64,000 nt of DNA from Actinomadura rupiterrae (lineage in GTDB: Bacteria > Actinomycetota > Actinomycetes > Streptosporangiales > Streptosporangiaceae), in contig NZ_JAMZEA010000014.1 of the NCBI RefSeq assembly GCF_024172125.1, forward strand, positions 124,001 to 188,000, read 5' to 3'. Of this stretch, positions 16,501 to 23,504 are shown piece after piece; within the stretch, counting starts at the first letter, position 1; every line of letters starts with the position of its first letter. The notes below the pieces were generated by a model. It did no database searches, had not been told where the DNA came from, and saw only the letters and a program-made list of their open reading frames with translations. A program made the translations under genes and the position numbers.

Positions 16501-16669
16501 CCAGGTGCGGGACACCCTCGGCATCGACCCCGCCCCCACTCCCCCGGCGCTGCTCCACACCTGGTCCGAGGAACCCCTTCGCGCGCTCCTCGAACAGGCC
16601 CGCGGCTGGACGCAGGCCCCCGACGAACCCGTCCCGTTCACGACGGTCGCGTCCGTCCAGAACGAGTAG
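13592..16669 (+). CDS. AfsR-type regulator (BTAD-NB-ARC-TPR), 1025 aa
   Basis: The N-terminal DNA-binding domain (MEFRVLGPFEVTVAGRPV, NLQVYVHQLRGAL) and BTAD domain (AQRFEALLARA, ALSLWRGDAYAG, HPFREGLTAQLMLALYRSGR) are followed by an NB-ARC ATPase. That ATPase carries Walker A GPGGVGKTT (about 289-297), Walker B DVLLVLDNCEHL, TTSRRPLGVPGE and the GLPLALELAAARL block. The remaining 400 or so residues are TPR-like helices. GTG 13592 starts exactly at the conserved domain and has purine-rich GAGG/GGGG upstream. Unlike the 604-residue regulator at 9272, this one has the full AfsR architecture. Targets are unknown; the adjacent divergent membrane gene is a candidate. Confidence 0.88.
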   Translation: MEFRVLGPFEVTVAGRPVALGAGKARLLLALLLAAANRPVSDDRLVDGLWPDGPPPSARKNLQVYVHQLRGALDDPGRIARHDLGYALTAAEDEVDAQRFEALLARADQAETPSRKRALLGEALSLWRGDAYAGHGDAAWLRDESVRLDELRLKALEERAELELAAGGHRRLVPELRALARAHPFREGLTAQLMLALYRSGRQAEALEIYQDARTALADELGLDPSPRLGDLHQAVLTGDPRLDLPAPVREAPPWHGPRCPVEELVGQRPEREALAALLASPRLVTVTGPGGVGKTTLALRAAADLAERRGAEVAVMALAGLSEGDDLVGELASLLELGGNDTDPAGAVQRHLRGRRDVLLVLDNCEHLVQACARLVGWLRPACPDLRILTTSRRPLGVPGETVRPLEPLPVPTGDSDATPAVELFLRRAREAAPDLDIASAPDAVARICRAVGGLPLALELAAARLRAFGPSELAGHLEGDLGLLSVRSGGADPRHRTLEATIGWSYGLLDATERLLLSRLSVFRDGFTAHAAAEVCGDPPLDRRKVPALLASLADGSLVQPSQETARFRLLETVHDYARDRLASQDDPADDSQDDPVDVLRDRHLAYWLERVRRIHALPDHDEQLEALRALSREVGNLRAALFHGHQAGRATQAAEQAAAQAAELTVLLDRFWNIGAAHLTDFERWVRQVLGSVPPSASGLPRAITHSWRGEFAAASALLTGGPGRRNPASAVTLLALECLFRTTNPRALAEYPAVLDRLAPEDQPEGLTRTASRLLEWGRPDLAAPLLDRHDALTTPGPAMPRHLAIWSRCLLAIRQGDTTGTGRWESRVLDGRAVPAALRHRFARISALRLLADGNPGAVRRLLQDSVEELGAAFPGRYGATFVLRGLLAEALRRLGDPGRARRELGRALDEARPASDYLFALPLAVTAALTAADLGDDQAARSLAAAWQAVRVPAGLAAPLGLEDQVRDTLGIDPAPTPPALLHTWSEEPLRALLEQARGWTQAPDEPVPFTTVASVQNE

Positions 16670-16701
16670 GACGTCCCGGCACCGGACACCAGACCGTCTC
16701 G

Positions 16702-17907
16702 CTACAGAGACGGGTCGGCGAGTGCTTGGGCTGCGGCTTCGGGCGCGTAGGCCGCCAGCGCCGACACGAGGGCTCGGAGGTCGCGGCGAGTTTCCGGAGC
16801 GAGCGAAGCCTTGCGGGCGACGTCCAGTTCGTTCGCCACGGTGAGGACGACAAAGTCGTTCAGGTCGGTCGCGTCCAGGGGGACGACCTCACCGGTGAAC
16901 CGGTCGGTGAGCGGAAGCGGCGTTTCGCCGAGGCGGGCGTAGGTCTTGGTCCGGTCGCATGCGTCGTAGAGGTAGACGAGGCTTTCGGCCTCGTCGCCGA
17001 TCGCCGCTTGGAGGCGATCCCGTTCGTCGAGCGGCAGTAGCGCGTGCGGGAAACCGTCCGTGCCGTAGGCGGCGTGGCAGAGCGCGACGAACTGCAGGCG
17101 CCGGCTCCCGCCCCACTCCCGCACGAGGTCGCGGACGCGCTGGAGGTGGTCGAGGAGGTTGCCGCCCGGGTGGTCGACGCTTCCGGCGCCCAGCTCGCGG
17201 AGCAGGGCGAGTGCGCGCCATTCCGCGGCGGCGGTGGCGATGGTCTCGGCCAGCTTCACCGGCTGGTCGCGGGCGATGAGGTGGCCCGCGTCGAGGATGC
17301 TCGTCGCGGTGGCGTGCGGAGCCAAGCGCACCAGGCGGTCGGCTTCGTCCGCGGTGATGGACGACCCGACACCCGCCCGGACGAGCAAGATCGGCACGTC
17401 CAGCCCGGCGGTGATCTCCCGCAGCCGCGGCGCCTGCGCGAGGGTGTCCTCGACCAGCGGGCCGAAGTCGCCGAGCACGGCGCCCGAGGCCAGGAACGCG
17501 CGGACGCGGTCGGCGTCGGGGTCGGGAACGACGTCCACCAGCACCAGGCCGTCCACCTTCGCCCGGACCGCCGGGTCGGCGAGGGCCGCGAGCGCGGCGA
17601 GCCCGCCCAGGGACGCGCCGACGACCACGCATCCCGGTGCCTCTTCGGCGAGCATCGCGGCGGCGTCGGCGGCGAAGGGCGCCAGGGCGTGCCGCGAGCC
17701 GTCGCTGTCGCCATGTCCGCGCTGGTCGTAGGCCACGCACCGGTATCCGGCGGCGGTCAGGACGTCGATGACCGGTGTCCACACCTGGCGGCGCTCGCCG
17801 CCGGCGTGCAGCAGCAGGACCGTCGGGCCGTCGCCGGTCTCCTCCCCTCGCAGCAGGGCGTCGGGGCGCGCGAGGTTCCGTGTCCGGGATGCGGTGCGAG
17901 CGACCAT
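16702..17907 (-). CDS. alpha/beta hydrolase fused to HD-like (DUF6817-type) domain
   Basis: A 401-residue two-domain protein. Residues 1-230 are a complete alpha/beta hydrolase: oxyanion LLLHAGG, DQRGHGDS, nucleophile Ser99 in GASLGG, and catalytic His209 in DAGHLI. Residues 240-365 match another family: DHPGGNLLDHLQRV (His246, His254), LCHAAYGTDGF (His278), VYLYDACDR. This is the HD-phosphohydrolase-like arrangement usually found as a stand-alone protein. GGAGAGG precedes ATG 17907. It is divergent from a TetR gene with paired operators between them, so it is probably repressed by that regulator. The substrate is unknown; I infer sequential or coupled hydrolysis. Confidence 0.8.
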   Translation of the reverse strand: MVARTASRTRNLARPDALLRGEETGDGPTVLLLHAGGERRQVWTPVIDVLTAAGYRCVAYDQRGHGDSDGSRHALAPFAADAAAMLAEEAPGCVVVGASLGGLAALAALADPAVRAKVDGLVLVDVVPDPDADRVRAFLASGAVLGDFGPLVEDTLAQAPRLREITAGLDVPILLVRAGVGSSITADEADRLVRLAPHATATSILDAGHLIARDQPVKLAETIATAAAEWRALALLRELGAGSVDHPGGNLLDHLQRVRDLVREWGGSRRLQFVALCHAAYGTDGFPHALLPLDERDRLQAAIGDEAESLVYLYDACDRTKTYARLGETPLPLTDRFTGEVVPLDATDLNDFVVLTVANELDVARKASLAPETRRDLRALVSALAAYAPEAAAQALADPSL

Positions 17908-17922
17908 AGAGAGACCTCTCCG

Positions 17923-17944
17923 CTACCTTGTGGCATCAAGGTAG
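17923..17944. promoter_or_regulatory. TetR operator copy 1
   Basis: A perfect inverted repeat, CTACCTTG-N6-CAAGGTAG, lies just upstream of the hydrolase gene in the 81-bp divergent intergenic region. It shares its core with operator copy 2. Confidence 0.7.
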
Positions 17945-17956
17945 GACGCTAGGAGG

Positions 17957-17980
17957 CTTGCCTTGGCCTGTCAAGGTAAG
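17957..17980. promoter_or_regulatory. TetR operator copy 2
   Basis: CTTGCCTTG-N6-CAAGGTAAG has 8 of 9 arm positions paired, with the same spacer length and core as copy 1. The centres of the two copies are 35 bp apart. This copy is next to the TetR start codon at 17989. Confidence 0.7.
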
Positions 17981-17988
17981 CTTCCGGC

Positions 17989-18576
17989 ATGACCACCCCG
18001 CGCGTGCGCCGCGCGCCCGACGAGGCGCGGCGCCTGATCCTGGACGCCGCCGAGGGGCTCCTCGCCGAGGGCGGCGTGGCCGCCGTCCAGGTCCGGGCCA
18101 TCGCCGCCCGGGTCGGCATGACCGACGCGGGCGTCCACCACCACTTCGGCACCCGCGACCGGCTCCTGGACGCCCTGCTCCGCCATGGCGGACGCAAGAT
18201 CCGCGCGGGCATGGAGGAGGCGCTGGCGTCCTGGCTCGACCGCGGCGCCGACCTCGGTGAACTGGTCGAGAGCCTGGCGTCCTTCTACCGCCGCGGCTAC
18301 GGCGAGCTGGCCGTCGCGCTCCACGCCGCCGGGTGGCGCGACGACGGGTCCGGGATGCTCGACCCGGTCGTCCACGCCCTGCACGGCCTGCGCACCGACG
18401 GCGCGGGCATCGAGGACACCCGCCTGGCCGTCGCCGCGCTCCACCAGGCCCTCGCCACCGAACCCCTCTACGGTCCCGCCTTCCGCCGCAGCGCCGGCCT
18501 GGCGGCAAGTGACGACCCGTCCCCCCAGCTCCAGTGGTGGACCGGCCAGCTCGCCCGCACCCTCGGCCTCCGATAA
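17989..18576 (+). CDS. TetR-family regulator
   Basis: The 195-residue repressor has an N-terminal HTH (RRLILDAAEGLLAEGGVAAV, then VGMTDAGVHHHFGTRDRLLDALL) and a helical effector domain with the HHHFG motif typical of the TetR recognition helix. It starts at ATG 17989, 9 bases after operator copy 2, so its own promoter is probably blocked by binding. It most likely controls itself and the divergent hydrolase-HD fusion. The ligand is unknown. Confidence 0.9.
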   Translation: MTTPRVRRAPDEARRLILDAAEGLLAEGGVAAVQVRAIAARVGMTDAGVHHHFGTRDRLLDALLRHGGRKIRAGMEEALASWLDRGADLGELVESLASFYRRGYGELAVALHAAGWRDDGSGMLDPVVHALHGLRTDGAGIEDTRLAVAALHQALATEPLYGPAFRRSAGLAASDDPSPQLQWWTGQLARTLGLR

Positions 18577-18743
18577 CCGGCACGCCCGGGCGGGGCGCGC
18601 TTGTGGGCGGGGCGCCGTTGTGATCATCTGGGGACGGGGCGTGGACGCCGAGGTGGGGCGGGTTGCTACGCTCGCGTCGAGGGTGCGGATTTCGTGCCAC
18701 CTTTGATGACACGGGGGACAGCGACGTCGATGGACGGGATGCC

Positions 18744-19094
18744 GTGAGTGCGCCGCTCTACCAGCTGAAGGCGGAGTTCTTCAAGACGCTGGGGCATCCG
18801 GCGCGCATCCGGGTGCTGGAGCTGCTCAGCGAGCGCGACCACGCGGTGGCCGAGATGCTGCCCGAGGTCGGCATCGAGCCCGCGCACCTGTCCCAGCAGC
18901 TCGCGGTGCTGCGCCGCGCCGGGCTCGTCGTGTCGCGCAAGGAAGGCGCCACGGTCATCTACTCCCTGACCAGCCCGCGGATAGCCGAGCTGCTCGCGGT
19001 GGCGCGCGGAATCCTGACCGGAGTGCTGTCGGGCCAGGCGGAGCTGCTGGACGACCTGCGCACCTCCGGCGGCGGAACCCGCGCGTCCAAGTAG
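18744..19094 (+). CDS. ArsR-family regulator of the Ehr operon (Rv0081-like)
   Basis: A 116-residue winged-HTH protein: YQLKAEFFKTLGHPARIRVL, AHLSQQLAVLRRAGLVVSR, VIYSLTSPRIAELLAVARG. The sequence and gene order match M. tuberculosis Rv0081, the ArsR-type regulator that precedes the hycD-hycE cluster. It has no cysteine, so metal sensing through the usual CxC site is excluded. The GTG at 18744 (SAPLYQLK) is chosen because it starts the conserved domain and GGACGGGAT lies just upstream. An AT-rich operator-like element sits 165 bases downstream, before the Ehr genes. Confidence 0.88.
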   Translation: MSAPLYQLKAEFFKTLGHPARIRVLELLSERDHAVAEMLPEVGIEPAHLSQQLAVLRRAGLVVSRKEGATVIYSLTSPRIAELLAVARGILTGVLSGQAELLDDLRTSGGGTRASK

Positions 19095-19114
19095 GCCGCA
19101 TTCGCAGCGCACGC

Positions 19115-19194
19115 GTTCGCAGCACGCCCCGTTCGCAGCACGCCCCGTTCGCAGCACGCCCCGTTCGCAGCACGCCCCGTTCGCAGCACGCCTT
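19115..19194. repeat. 16-bp tandem repeat, five units
   Basis: The unit GTTCGCAGCACGCCCC starts at 19115, 19131, 19147, 19163 and 19179; the fifth ends in TT in place of CC. A degenerate copy lies at about 19099-19114. There are no spacers, so it is not a CRISPR. Confidence 0.9.
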
Positions 19195-19230
19195 CTTCGC
19201 TGCGGGTCTCCTTCGCTGCGGGTCTCCTTC
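19195..19230. repeat. second short 16-bp direct repeat, two units
   Basis: Directly after the first array, TTCGCTGCGGGTCTCC occurs twice in tandem and a partial third unit (TTCGTCGCGG) follows. The period is again 16 bp, but the sequence differs. Confidence 0.7.
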
Positions 19231-19259
19231 GTCGCGGAATCCTGGTCGAGTCACTCTCA

Positions 19260-19283
19260 GCAATTGCTAATATATGCAATTGC
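19260..19283 (+). promoter_or_regulatory. AT-rich ArsR-type operator/promoter of the Ehr operon
   Basis: Two copies of the 8-bp palindrome GCAATTGC (19260-19267 and 19276-19283) flank TAATATAT. The inner part also forms TTGC-N8-GCAA. It is the only AT-rich stretch for hundreds of bases, contains a -10-like TAATAT, and lies 73 bases before the first structural gene. It is the obvious binding site for the ArsR regulator at 18744. Confidence 0.65.
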
Positions 19284-19356
19284 GCATGACGGCAGGAGTC
19301 CTCGCGGCGGCCGGGCCGGGTGCGCCTGCCACCTGAGCCGCACCGCCGAGGACGCC

Positions 19357-19857
19357 ATGAGAGAGCTGCTGCGCAAGATCCGCGCGACGGGCCGGGTCGC
19401 CGAGCCGGCGCCGGAGCGCCCGGACACCGCGGCCCTGGACCCCGCGACCGCGGCCAAGGCGCGCGAGCTGGCCGGATCGGTGCAGGTCAGGCACGTGGAC
19501 GCCGGGTCCTGCAACGGCTGCGAGGTGGAGATCGCCTCCGCGTTCGGGCCGGTGTACGACGCGGAGCGGTACGGCGCGCGGCTGGTGGCCTCGCCCCGGC
19601 ACGCGGACGCGCTGGTGGTGACCGGGCCGGTGACCCGCAACATGCGGATGGCGCTGCGCCGCACCTACGAGGCGGTGCCCGAGCCGCGCGTGGTGGTCGC
19701 GCTCGGTGACTGCGCCCGGAACTGCGGAGTGTTCGCCGGGGCTTACGGCGTGGAGGGCGCGGTGTCGGACGTGGTGCCCGTGGACGTGGAGATCGCGGGC
19801 TGCCCGCCGCCGCCCGAGGCGATCGTGGCGGCGCTGCGCGGGCTCACCGGCCGATGA
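19357..19857 (+). CDS. NuoB/HyfI-like [4Fe-4S] subunit of the Ehr complex (Rv0082-like)
   Basis: A 166-residue iron-sulfur protein of the NuoB/HycG/HyfI family. Cys52 and Cys55 (SCNGCEVE), Cys119 (GDCARNC) and Cys149 (GCPPPP) are the four ligands of the N2-type [4Fe-4S] cluster, so the cluster is retained. ATG 19357 follows a GAGGAC ribosome-binding site; the longer upstream frame runs through the operator. The stop overlaps the next gene's ATG by 4 bases (ATGA), indicating translational coupling. It would pass electrons between the large subunit and the membrane arm at the cytoplasmic face. Confidence 0.92.
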   Translation: MRELLRKIRATGRVAEPAPERPDTAALDPATAAKARELAGSVQVRHVDAGSCNGCEVEIASAFGPVYDAERYGARLVASPRHADALVVTGPVTRNMRMALRRTYEAVPEPRVVVALGDCARNCGVFAGAYGVEGAVSDVVPVDVEIAGCPPPPEAIVAALRGLTGR

Positions 19858-21845
19858 CCGCGGCGGCGTTCGCGGCGGCCCTGGCACTCGGGCTGCTCGG
19901 CGCTCTCGCCGGGATGGCGGCGCCGCGCCGCGTCCGTCCGTTCGTGGCGGGGTCGTGCACGGCGGCGTCCGGGGGCGCGGGGGTCGTCGCGGGTGTCGCG
20001 GCGCTCACCGGGCACCCCTGGACGGCGTGGTTGCCGCATCTGCTGCCGCTGGCCGGGACGCGCCTCGCCATCGACCCGCTCGGCGGGCTGTTCATCGCCG
20101 TGACCGGCGCCGTCGGCGTGTGCGCGGGCGTGTACGGGATCGCCTACGCGCGTCCGCTCGGACGGGCCGTCCAGGCGGTGACGCCGCTGTTCCTGGCGGC
20201 GATGCTGCTGGTGCCCGCGGCGGCGAGTGTGAGCACGTTCCTGCTGGCGTGGGAGCTGATGGCGGTCGCGTCGCTGCTGCTGGTGCTGGCCGAGCACCGC
20301 CATCGCGCGAGCGTGCGGGAGGCCGGGCTCTGGTACGCGGTGATGACGCAGGCCGGCCTGGTCGCGCTGCTCGGCGGGCTGGTCGGGTTCGCGGCGGCGG
20401 CGCACGGCGAGTCGTTCGCGCGGCTGCGCGAGGCGGGGCACGCGCTGTCGCCGGGAGTGCGGGCGGCGGTGTTCCTCGCGGTGTTCGCCGGGTGCGCGTC
20501 GAAGGCCGGGATCGTCCCGCTGCACGTGTGGCTGCCGCGCGCGCATCCCGAGGCGCCCGCGCACGTGTCGGCGCTGATGAGCGCCGCGATGGTGAACCTC
20601 GGCGTGTACGGGGTCGTCCGGGTCGGGTTCGACCTGCTGGGCGGCGGGCCGGTGTGGTGGTGGCTGGTCGTGCTCGCGGCGGGCGCGGCGTCGGCGCTGT
20701 ACGGCATCCTCCAGGCGGTCGTGGCGACCGGCCTCAAGCGGCTGCTGGCCTATTCGACCTGCGAGAACATGGGCCTGGTCCTGATCGGGACGGGCGCGGC
20801 CGGGCTGCTCGCCCACGCGGGGGCGCACACGCTCGCGGCGCTGGCGCTCACCGCCGCGCTGCTGCACGTGGTGAACCACGCGGCGTTCAAGACGGTGCTG
20901 TTCCTGGCGGCCGGATCGGTGGTCCGCGCGGCGGGCACCGGGAACCTGGACGCGCTCGGCGGGCTGCGGACGCGGATGCCGGTCACGACCGTCCTGTTCG
21001 GGGTGGGCGCGCTCGGGGCGTCCGCGCTGCCGCTCGGCAGCGGCTTCGTCAGCGAGTGGCTGCTGCTGCAAGGGCTGATCAAGGCGCACGGCTCCGGCGG
21101 GACGCCGATGGCGGTCACGATGCCGCTGGCCGTCGCGGTCGTCGCGCTGACCGCGGGGCTCGCCGTCGCCACGTTCGTGAAGGCGTTCGGCGTGGGCTTC
21201 CTGGCCCGTCCGAGGAGCGATCAGGCCGGGTCGGCCGCGGAGGTTCCGGATGCGATGCTGCTCGGCGGCGCCCTGGCCGCCGCATGCTGCGTGCTGCTGG
21301 CGCTGGTGCCGGCGGCCGTGGTGCCGGGGGTGGCGCGGGCCGTCCGCGTCCTGGTGCCGGGGCCGGACGCGGTGACCGGCGCGGCGACACTGCGCCTGCA
21401 TGGTGTGGCGAGCACGCTGTCCCCGCTGTGGATCGCGGTCGCCCTGGCGGTCGCGCTGGCAGTCCTGCGGCTCGGCGTGGCCCGGCGCGCGCGCAGGAAG
21501 GCGCGGCTGTGGGACTGCGGCATGGGCCCGCTGTCCGCTCGGATGGAGTACACCGCGACGTCGTTCGCCGAGCCGCTGCAGCGCGTCTTCGAGAACGTCC
21601 TCGCGCCCGAGACCGGCGTCCACGTCACCCCGCTCGCCGAGTCGTCCTACCTGGTGGAGCGCGTGACCTACCGGGCGCGGGTCGGCGACCGGATCGAGCG
21701 GCGGCTGTACCGCCCGGTGATCGCGGCGGCGGCCCGGTGCGGGGAGGGCGCGCGGCGGCTGGCGAACGGCAGCGTGCACCGGTACCTCGGCTACGGGTTC
21801 TGCGCCTTCACCGGCGTCCTGATCGTCCTGGCGGTGACGCGGTGA
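19854..21845 (+). CDS. HyfB-like antiporter-type membrane subunit of the Ehr complex (Rv0083-like)
   Basis: A 663-residue multi-helix protein of the NuoL/M/N and HyfB/HycC family. The core signature SKAGIVPLHVWLPRAHPEAPAHVSALMSAAMVN contains the conserved Lys and His of the proton channel. GILQAV...KRLLAYSTCENMG and NHAAFKTVLFLAAGSV provide the further channel lysines. Its C-terminal extension (LWDCGMGPLSARMEYTATSF) is the usual HyfB tail. Overlaps of 4 bases at both ends (ATGA, GTGA) show tight operon coupling. Expected role: ion-translocating subunit of the membrane arm. Confidence 0.92.
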   Translation: MTAAAFAAALALGLLGALAGMAAPRRVRPFVAGSCTAASGGAGVVAGVAALTGHPWTAWLPHLLPLAGTRLAIDPLGGLFIAVTGAVGVCAGVYGIAYARPLGRAVQAVTPLFLAAMLLVPAAASVSTFLLAWELMAVASLLLVLAEHRHRASVREAGLWYAVMTQAGLVALLGGLVGFAAAAHGESFARLREAGHALSPGVRAAVFLAVFAGCASKAGIVPLHVWLPRAHPEAPAHVSALMSAAMVNLGVYGVVRVGFDLLGGGPVWWWLVVLAAGAASALYGILQAVVATGLKRLLAYSTCENMGLVLIGTGAAGLLAHAGAHTLAALALTAALLHVVNHAAFKTVLFLAAGSVVRAAGTGNLDALGGLRTRMPVTTVLFGVGALGASALPLGSGFVSEWLLLQGLIKAHGSGGTPMAVTMPLAVAVVALTAGLAVATFVKAFGVGFLARPRSDQAGSAAEVPDAMLLGGALAAACCVLLALVPAAVVPGVARAVRVLVPGPDAVTGAATLRLHGVASTLSPLWIAVALAVALAVLRLGVARRARRKARLWDCGMGPLSARMEYTATSFAEPLQRVFENVLAPETGVHVTPLAESSYLVERVTYRARVGDRIERRLYRPVIAAAARCGEGARRLANGSVHRYLGYGFCAFTGVLIVLAVTR

Positions 21846-22801
21846 CCCCGGCCGGGGCGCTCGGCGCGGCCGCGCAGGTGGTGCTGGTCGGCGCGGGGTC
21901 GCCGCTGCTGGTCGGCGCGATGCGGCAGGTCCGGGCCCGGATGGAGGGACGCGCCGGGGCGGGCGTCGCGCAGCCCTGGCGCGACCTGCGCAAGCTGCTG
22001 CGCAAGGAGGCCATCGCCGCGGACGGCACGGGCCCGCTGTTCCGGATCGCGCCGCTGGTGCTCGCGGCCACGGCGCTCGTCGCCGCCGCCGTCGTGCCGA
22101 TCGCGACCACCGCGTCCCCGCTGGACGGCTCGGCCGACCTGTTCGCCGTCACCGCGCTGCTGGCGCTCGGCACCGTCGCGCTCGCGCTCGGCGGGCTGGA
22201 CACCGCGACCGCGTTCGGCGGGATGGGCGCCAGCCGCGAGATGGTCGTGCTCGCTCTGGTGGAGCCGACGATCCTGCTGTCGGTGTTCGCGCTGTCCGGA
22301 CGGGTCGGGTCCACCGACCTCGGCGCGATCGTCGGGTCCGCGCTGCACCGGCCGGAACTGGTGGTGTCGCCGGTCAGCCTGCTCGCGGCGGTCGCGCTCG
22401 CGGTCGTGGTGATCGCCGAGACGGGCCGGATCCCGGTGGACAACCCGGCCACGCACCTGGAGCTCACGATGATCCACGAGGCGATGGTGCTGGAGTACGC
22501 CGGGCCAGACCTGGCGCTGGTCGAGTGGGCGTCGGCGATGCGGCTGACCGTGCTGCTCGGGCTGTTCGCCAACCTGTTCGCGCCGTGGGGCATCGCGGAC
22601 GCGTCGGGCGCGATGCCGCCCGTGATCGCGCTGCCGATCGCGATGGCGGTGTTCACCGGGAAAGTGGCGCTGCTCGGCGGTGCGCTGGCGGCGGGAGAGG
22701 TGTTCATGGCCAAGCTGCGGATGTTCCGGGTCCCCGAGCTGCTGGCGGGGTCGTTCGTGATGGCGCTGCTGGCGGTCGCCGCGTCCTACTTCCTGGCCTG
22801 A
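21842..22801 (+). CDS. hycD: HycD/HyfC-like (NuoH-type) membrane subunit of the Ehr complex
   Basis: A 319-residue membrane protein of the NuoH/HycD/HyfC family. Its diagnostic cytoplasmic loop AETGRIPVDNPATHLELTMI and HEAMVLEYAGPDLAL are intact, including the acidic residues that line the quinone-site/proton path in complex I. QPWRDLRKLLRKE near residue 45 is also family-typical. GTG 21842 overlaps the preceding stop by 4 bases. It anchors the NuoB-like and large subunits to the membrane arm. It corresponds to M. tuberculosis Rv0084. Confidence 0.92.
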   Translation: MTPAGALGAAAQVVLVGAGSPLLVGAMRQVRARMEGRAGAGVAQPWRDLRKLLRKEAIAADGTGPLFRIAPLVLAATALVAAAVVPIATTASPLDGSADLFAVTALLALGTVALALGGLDTATAFGGMGASREMVVLALVEPTILLSVFALSGRVGSTDLGAIVGSALHRPELVVSPVSLLAAVALAVVVIAETGRIPVDNPATHLELTMIHEAMVLEYAGPDLALVEWASAMRLTVLLGLFANLFAPWGIADASGAMPPVIALPIAMAVFTGKVALLGGALAAGEVFMAKLRMFRVPELLAGSFVMALLAVAASYFLA

Positions 22802-22812
22802 AGGGCGGTCCG

Positions 22813-23472
22813 GTGAACGAGTCCCTCTATGTGCAACTGCTCGACCTGGCCTGCGGCGCGTTCGTGCTCGCGGCCGTGCTGGTGCTGTGGCGGCGCGACC
22901 TGGGCGCGATCGTCCGGCTGTTCGCCGCGCAGGGCTTCGCGCTCGCCGCGCTCGTGGTGGTGCTCGGCGCGCACGACTCGGACGCCGGGCTCGTCGCGGT
23001 CGGTGTCGCGGTCGGGGTGCTGCGCGCGGTGGTGCTGCCGCTGCTGCTGCGCCGCGCGCTGCCGGCCGGCGGGGAGGCCCGCGAGACCGAGCCGCTGGTC
23101 AACGTGGCCGCCTCGCTGCTGGTCGCGGCGCTGCTGGCGCTGCTGGCCTACGCGGTGACGCGCCCGGTCGTCGCGCTGGAGCCCTCCCCCGCCACGCACG
23201 CCGCGCCGGTCGCGCTGACCGTCGTGCTCATCGGGTTCTTCGTGCTGGCGACGCGCCGCCGCGCGCTGGCGCAGGTGGTCGGCTTCCTGCTGGTGGACAA
23301 CGGGATCACCGCGCTGGCGTTCCTCACCACCTCGGGCGTCCCGCTGGTGGTGGAGCTCGGGGTGTCGCTGGACCTGCTGCTCGCCGTCCTGGTGCTGCGG
23401 GTGCTGACCGCCCGGATGCGCGCCGCGTTCGGCGGCACCGACCTCGACGACCTCCAGGAGCTGCGGGACTGA
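22813..23472 (+). CDS. hycP: HyfE/HycP-like membrane subunit of the Ehr complex
   Basis: A 219-residue protein with about seven membrane helices, related to HyfE (its C-terminal half resembles NuoK). It shows GFFVLATRRRALAQVVGFLL, DNGITALAFLTTSGVPLVVE and GVSLDLLLAVLVLRVL, where the conserved Glu/Asp in membrane helices are expected for ion transfer. GTG 22813 has GGGCGG upstream and follows the previous stop by 11 bases. It corresponds to Rv0085. Confidence 0.88.
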   Translation: MNESLYVQLLDLACGAFVLAAVLVLWRRDLGAIVRLFAAQGFALAALVVVLGAHDSDAGLVAVGVAVGVLRAVVLPLLLRRALPAGGEARETEPLVNVAASLLVAALLALLAYAVTRPVVALEPSPATHAAPVALTVVLIGFFVLATRRRALAQVVGFLLVDNGITALAFLTTSGVPLVVELGVSLDLLLAVLVLRVLTARMRAAFGGTDLDDLQELRD

Positions 23473-23504
23473 TGGCGATTCTGCTGGTGGAGGTGCGGGG
23501 CTGA
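23472..23504 (+). other. 10-codon micro-ORF linking hycP and hycQ
   Basis: ATG at 23472 overlaps the hycP stop (TGATGG) and the micro-ORF ends in TGATGG overlapping the hycQ start at 23504. It encodes MAILLVEVRG, and its DNA resembles the first codons of hycQ, so it may be a small local duplication or a translational relay. Whether it is translated is unknown. Confidence 0.35.

Noticed and set aside
9272..16669. The two SARP/AfsR regulators as markers of a biosynthetic gene cluster here
   Set aside because: No PKS, NRPS, terpene or similar genes occur near them; they are stand-alone regulators in this window.
19115..19194. Repeat array as a CRISPR
   Set aside because: Units of 16 bp are contiguous without spacers and no cas genes are nearby.
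19706..22801. 1031-codon plus-strand frame through the Ehr genes
   Set aside because: Only its last 319 codons (21842-22801, hycD) are real. The first part is an out-of-frame reading of the HyfI- and HyfB-like genes.
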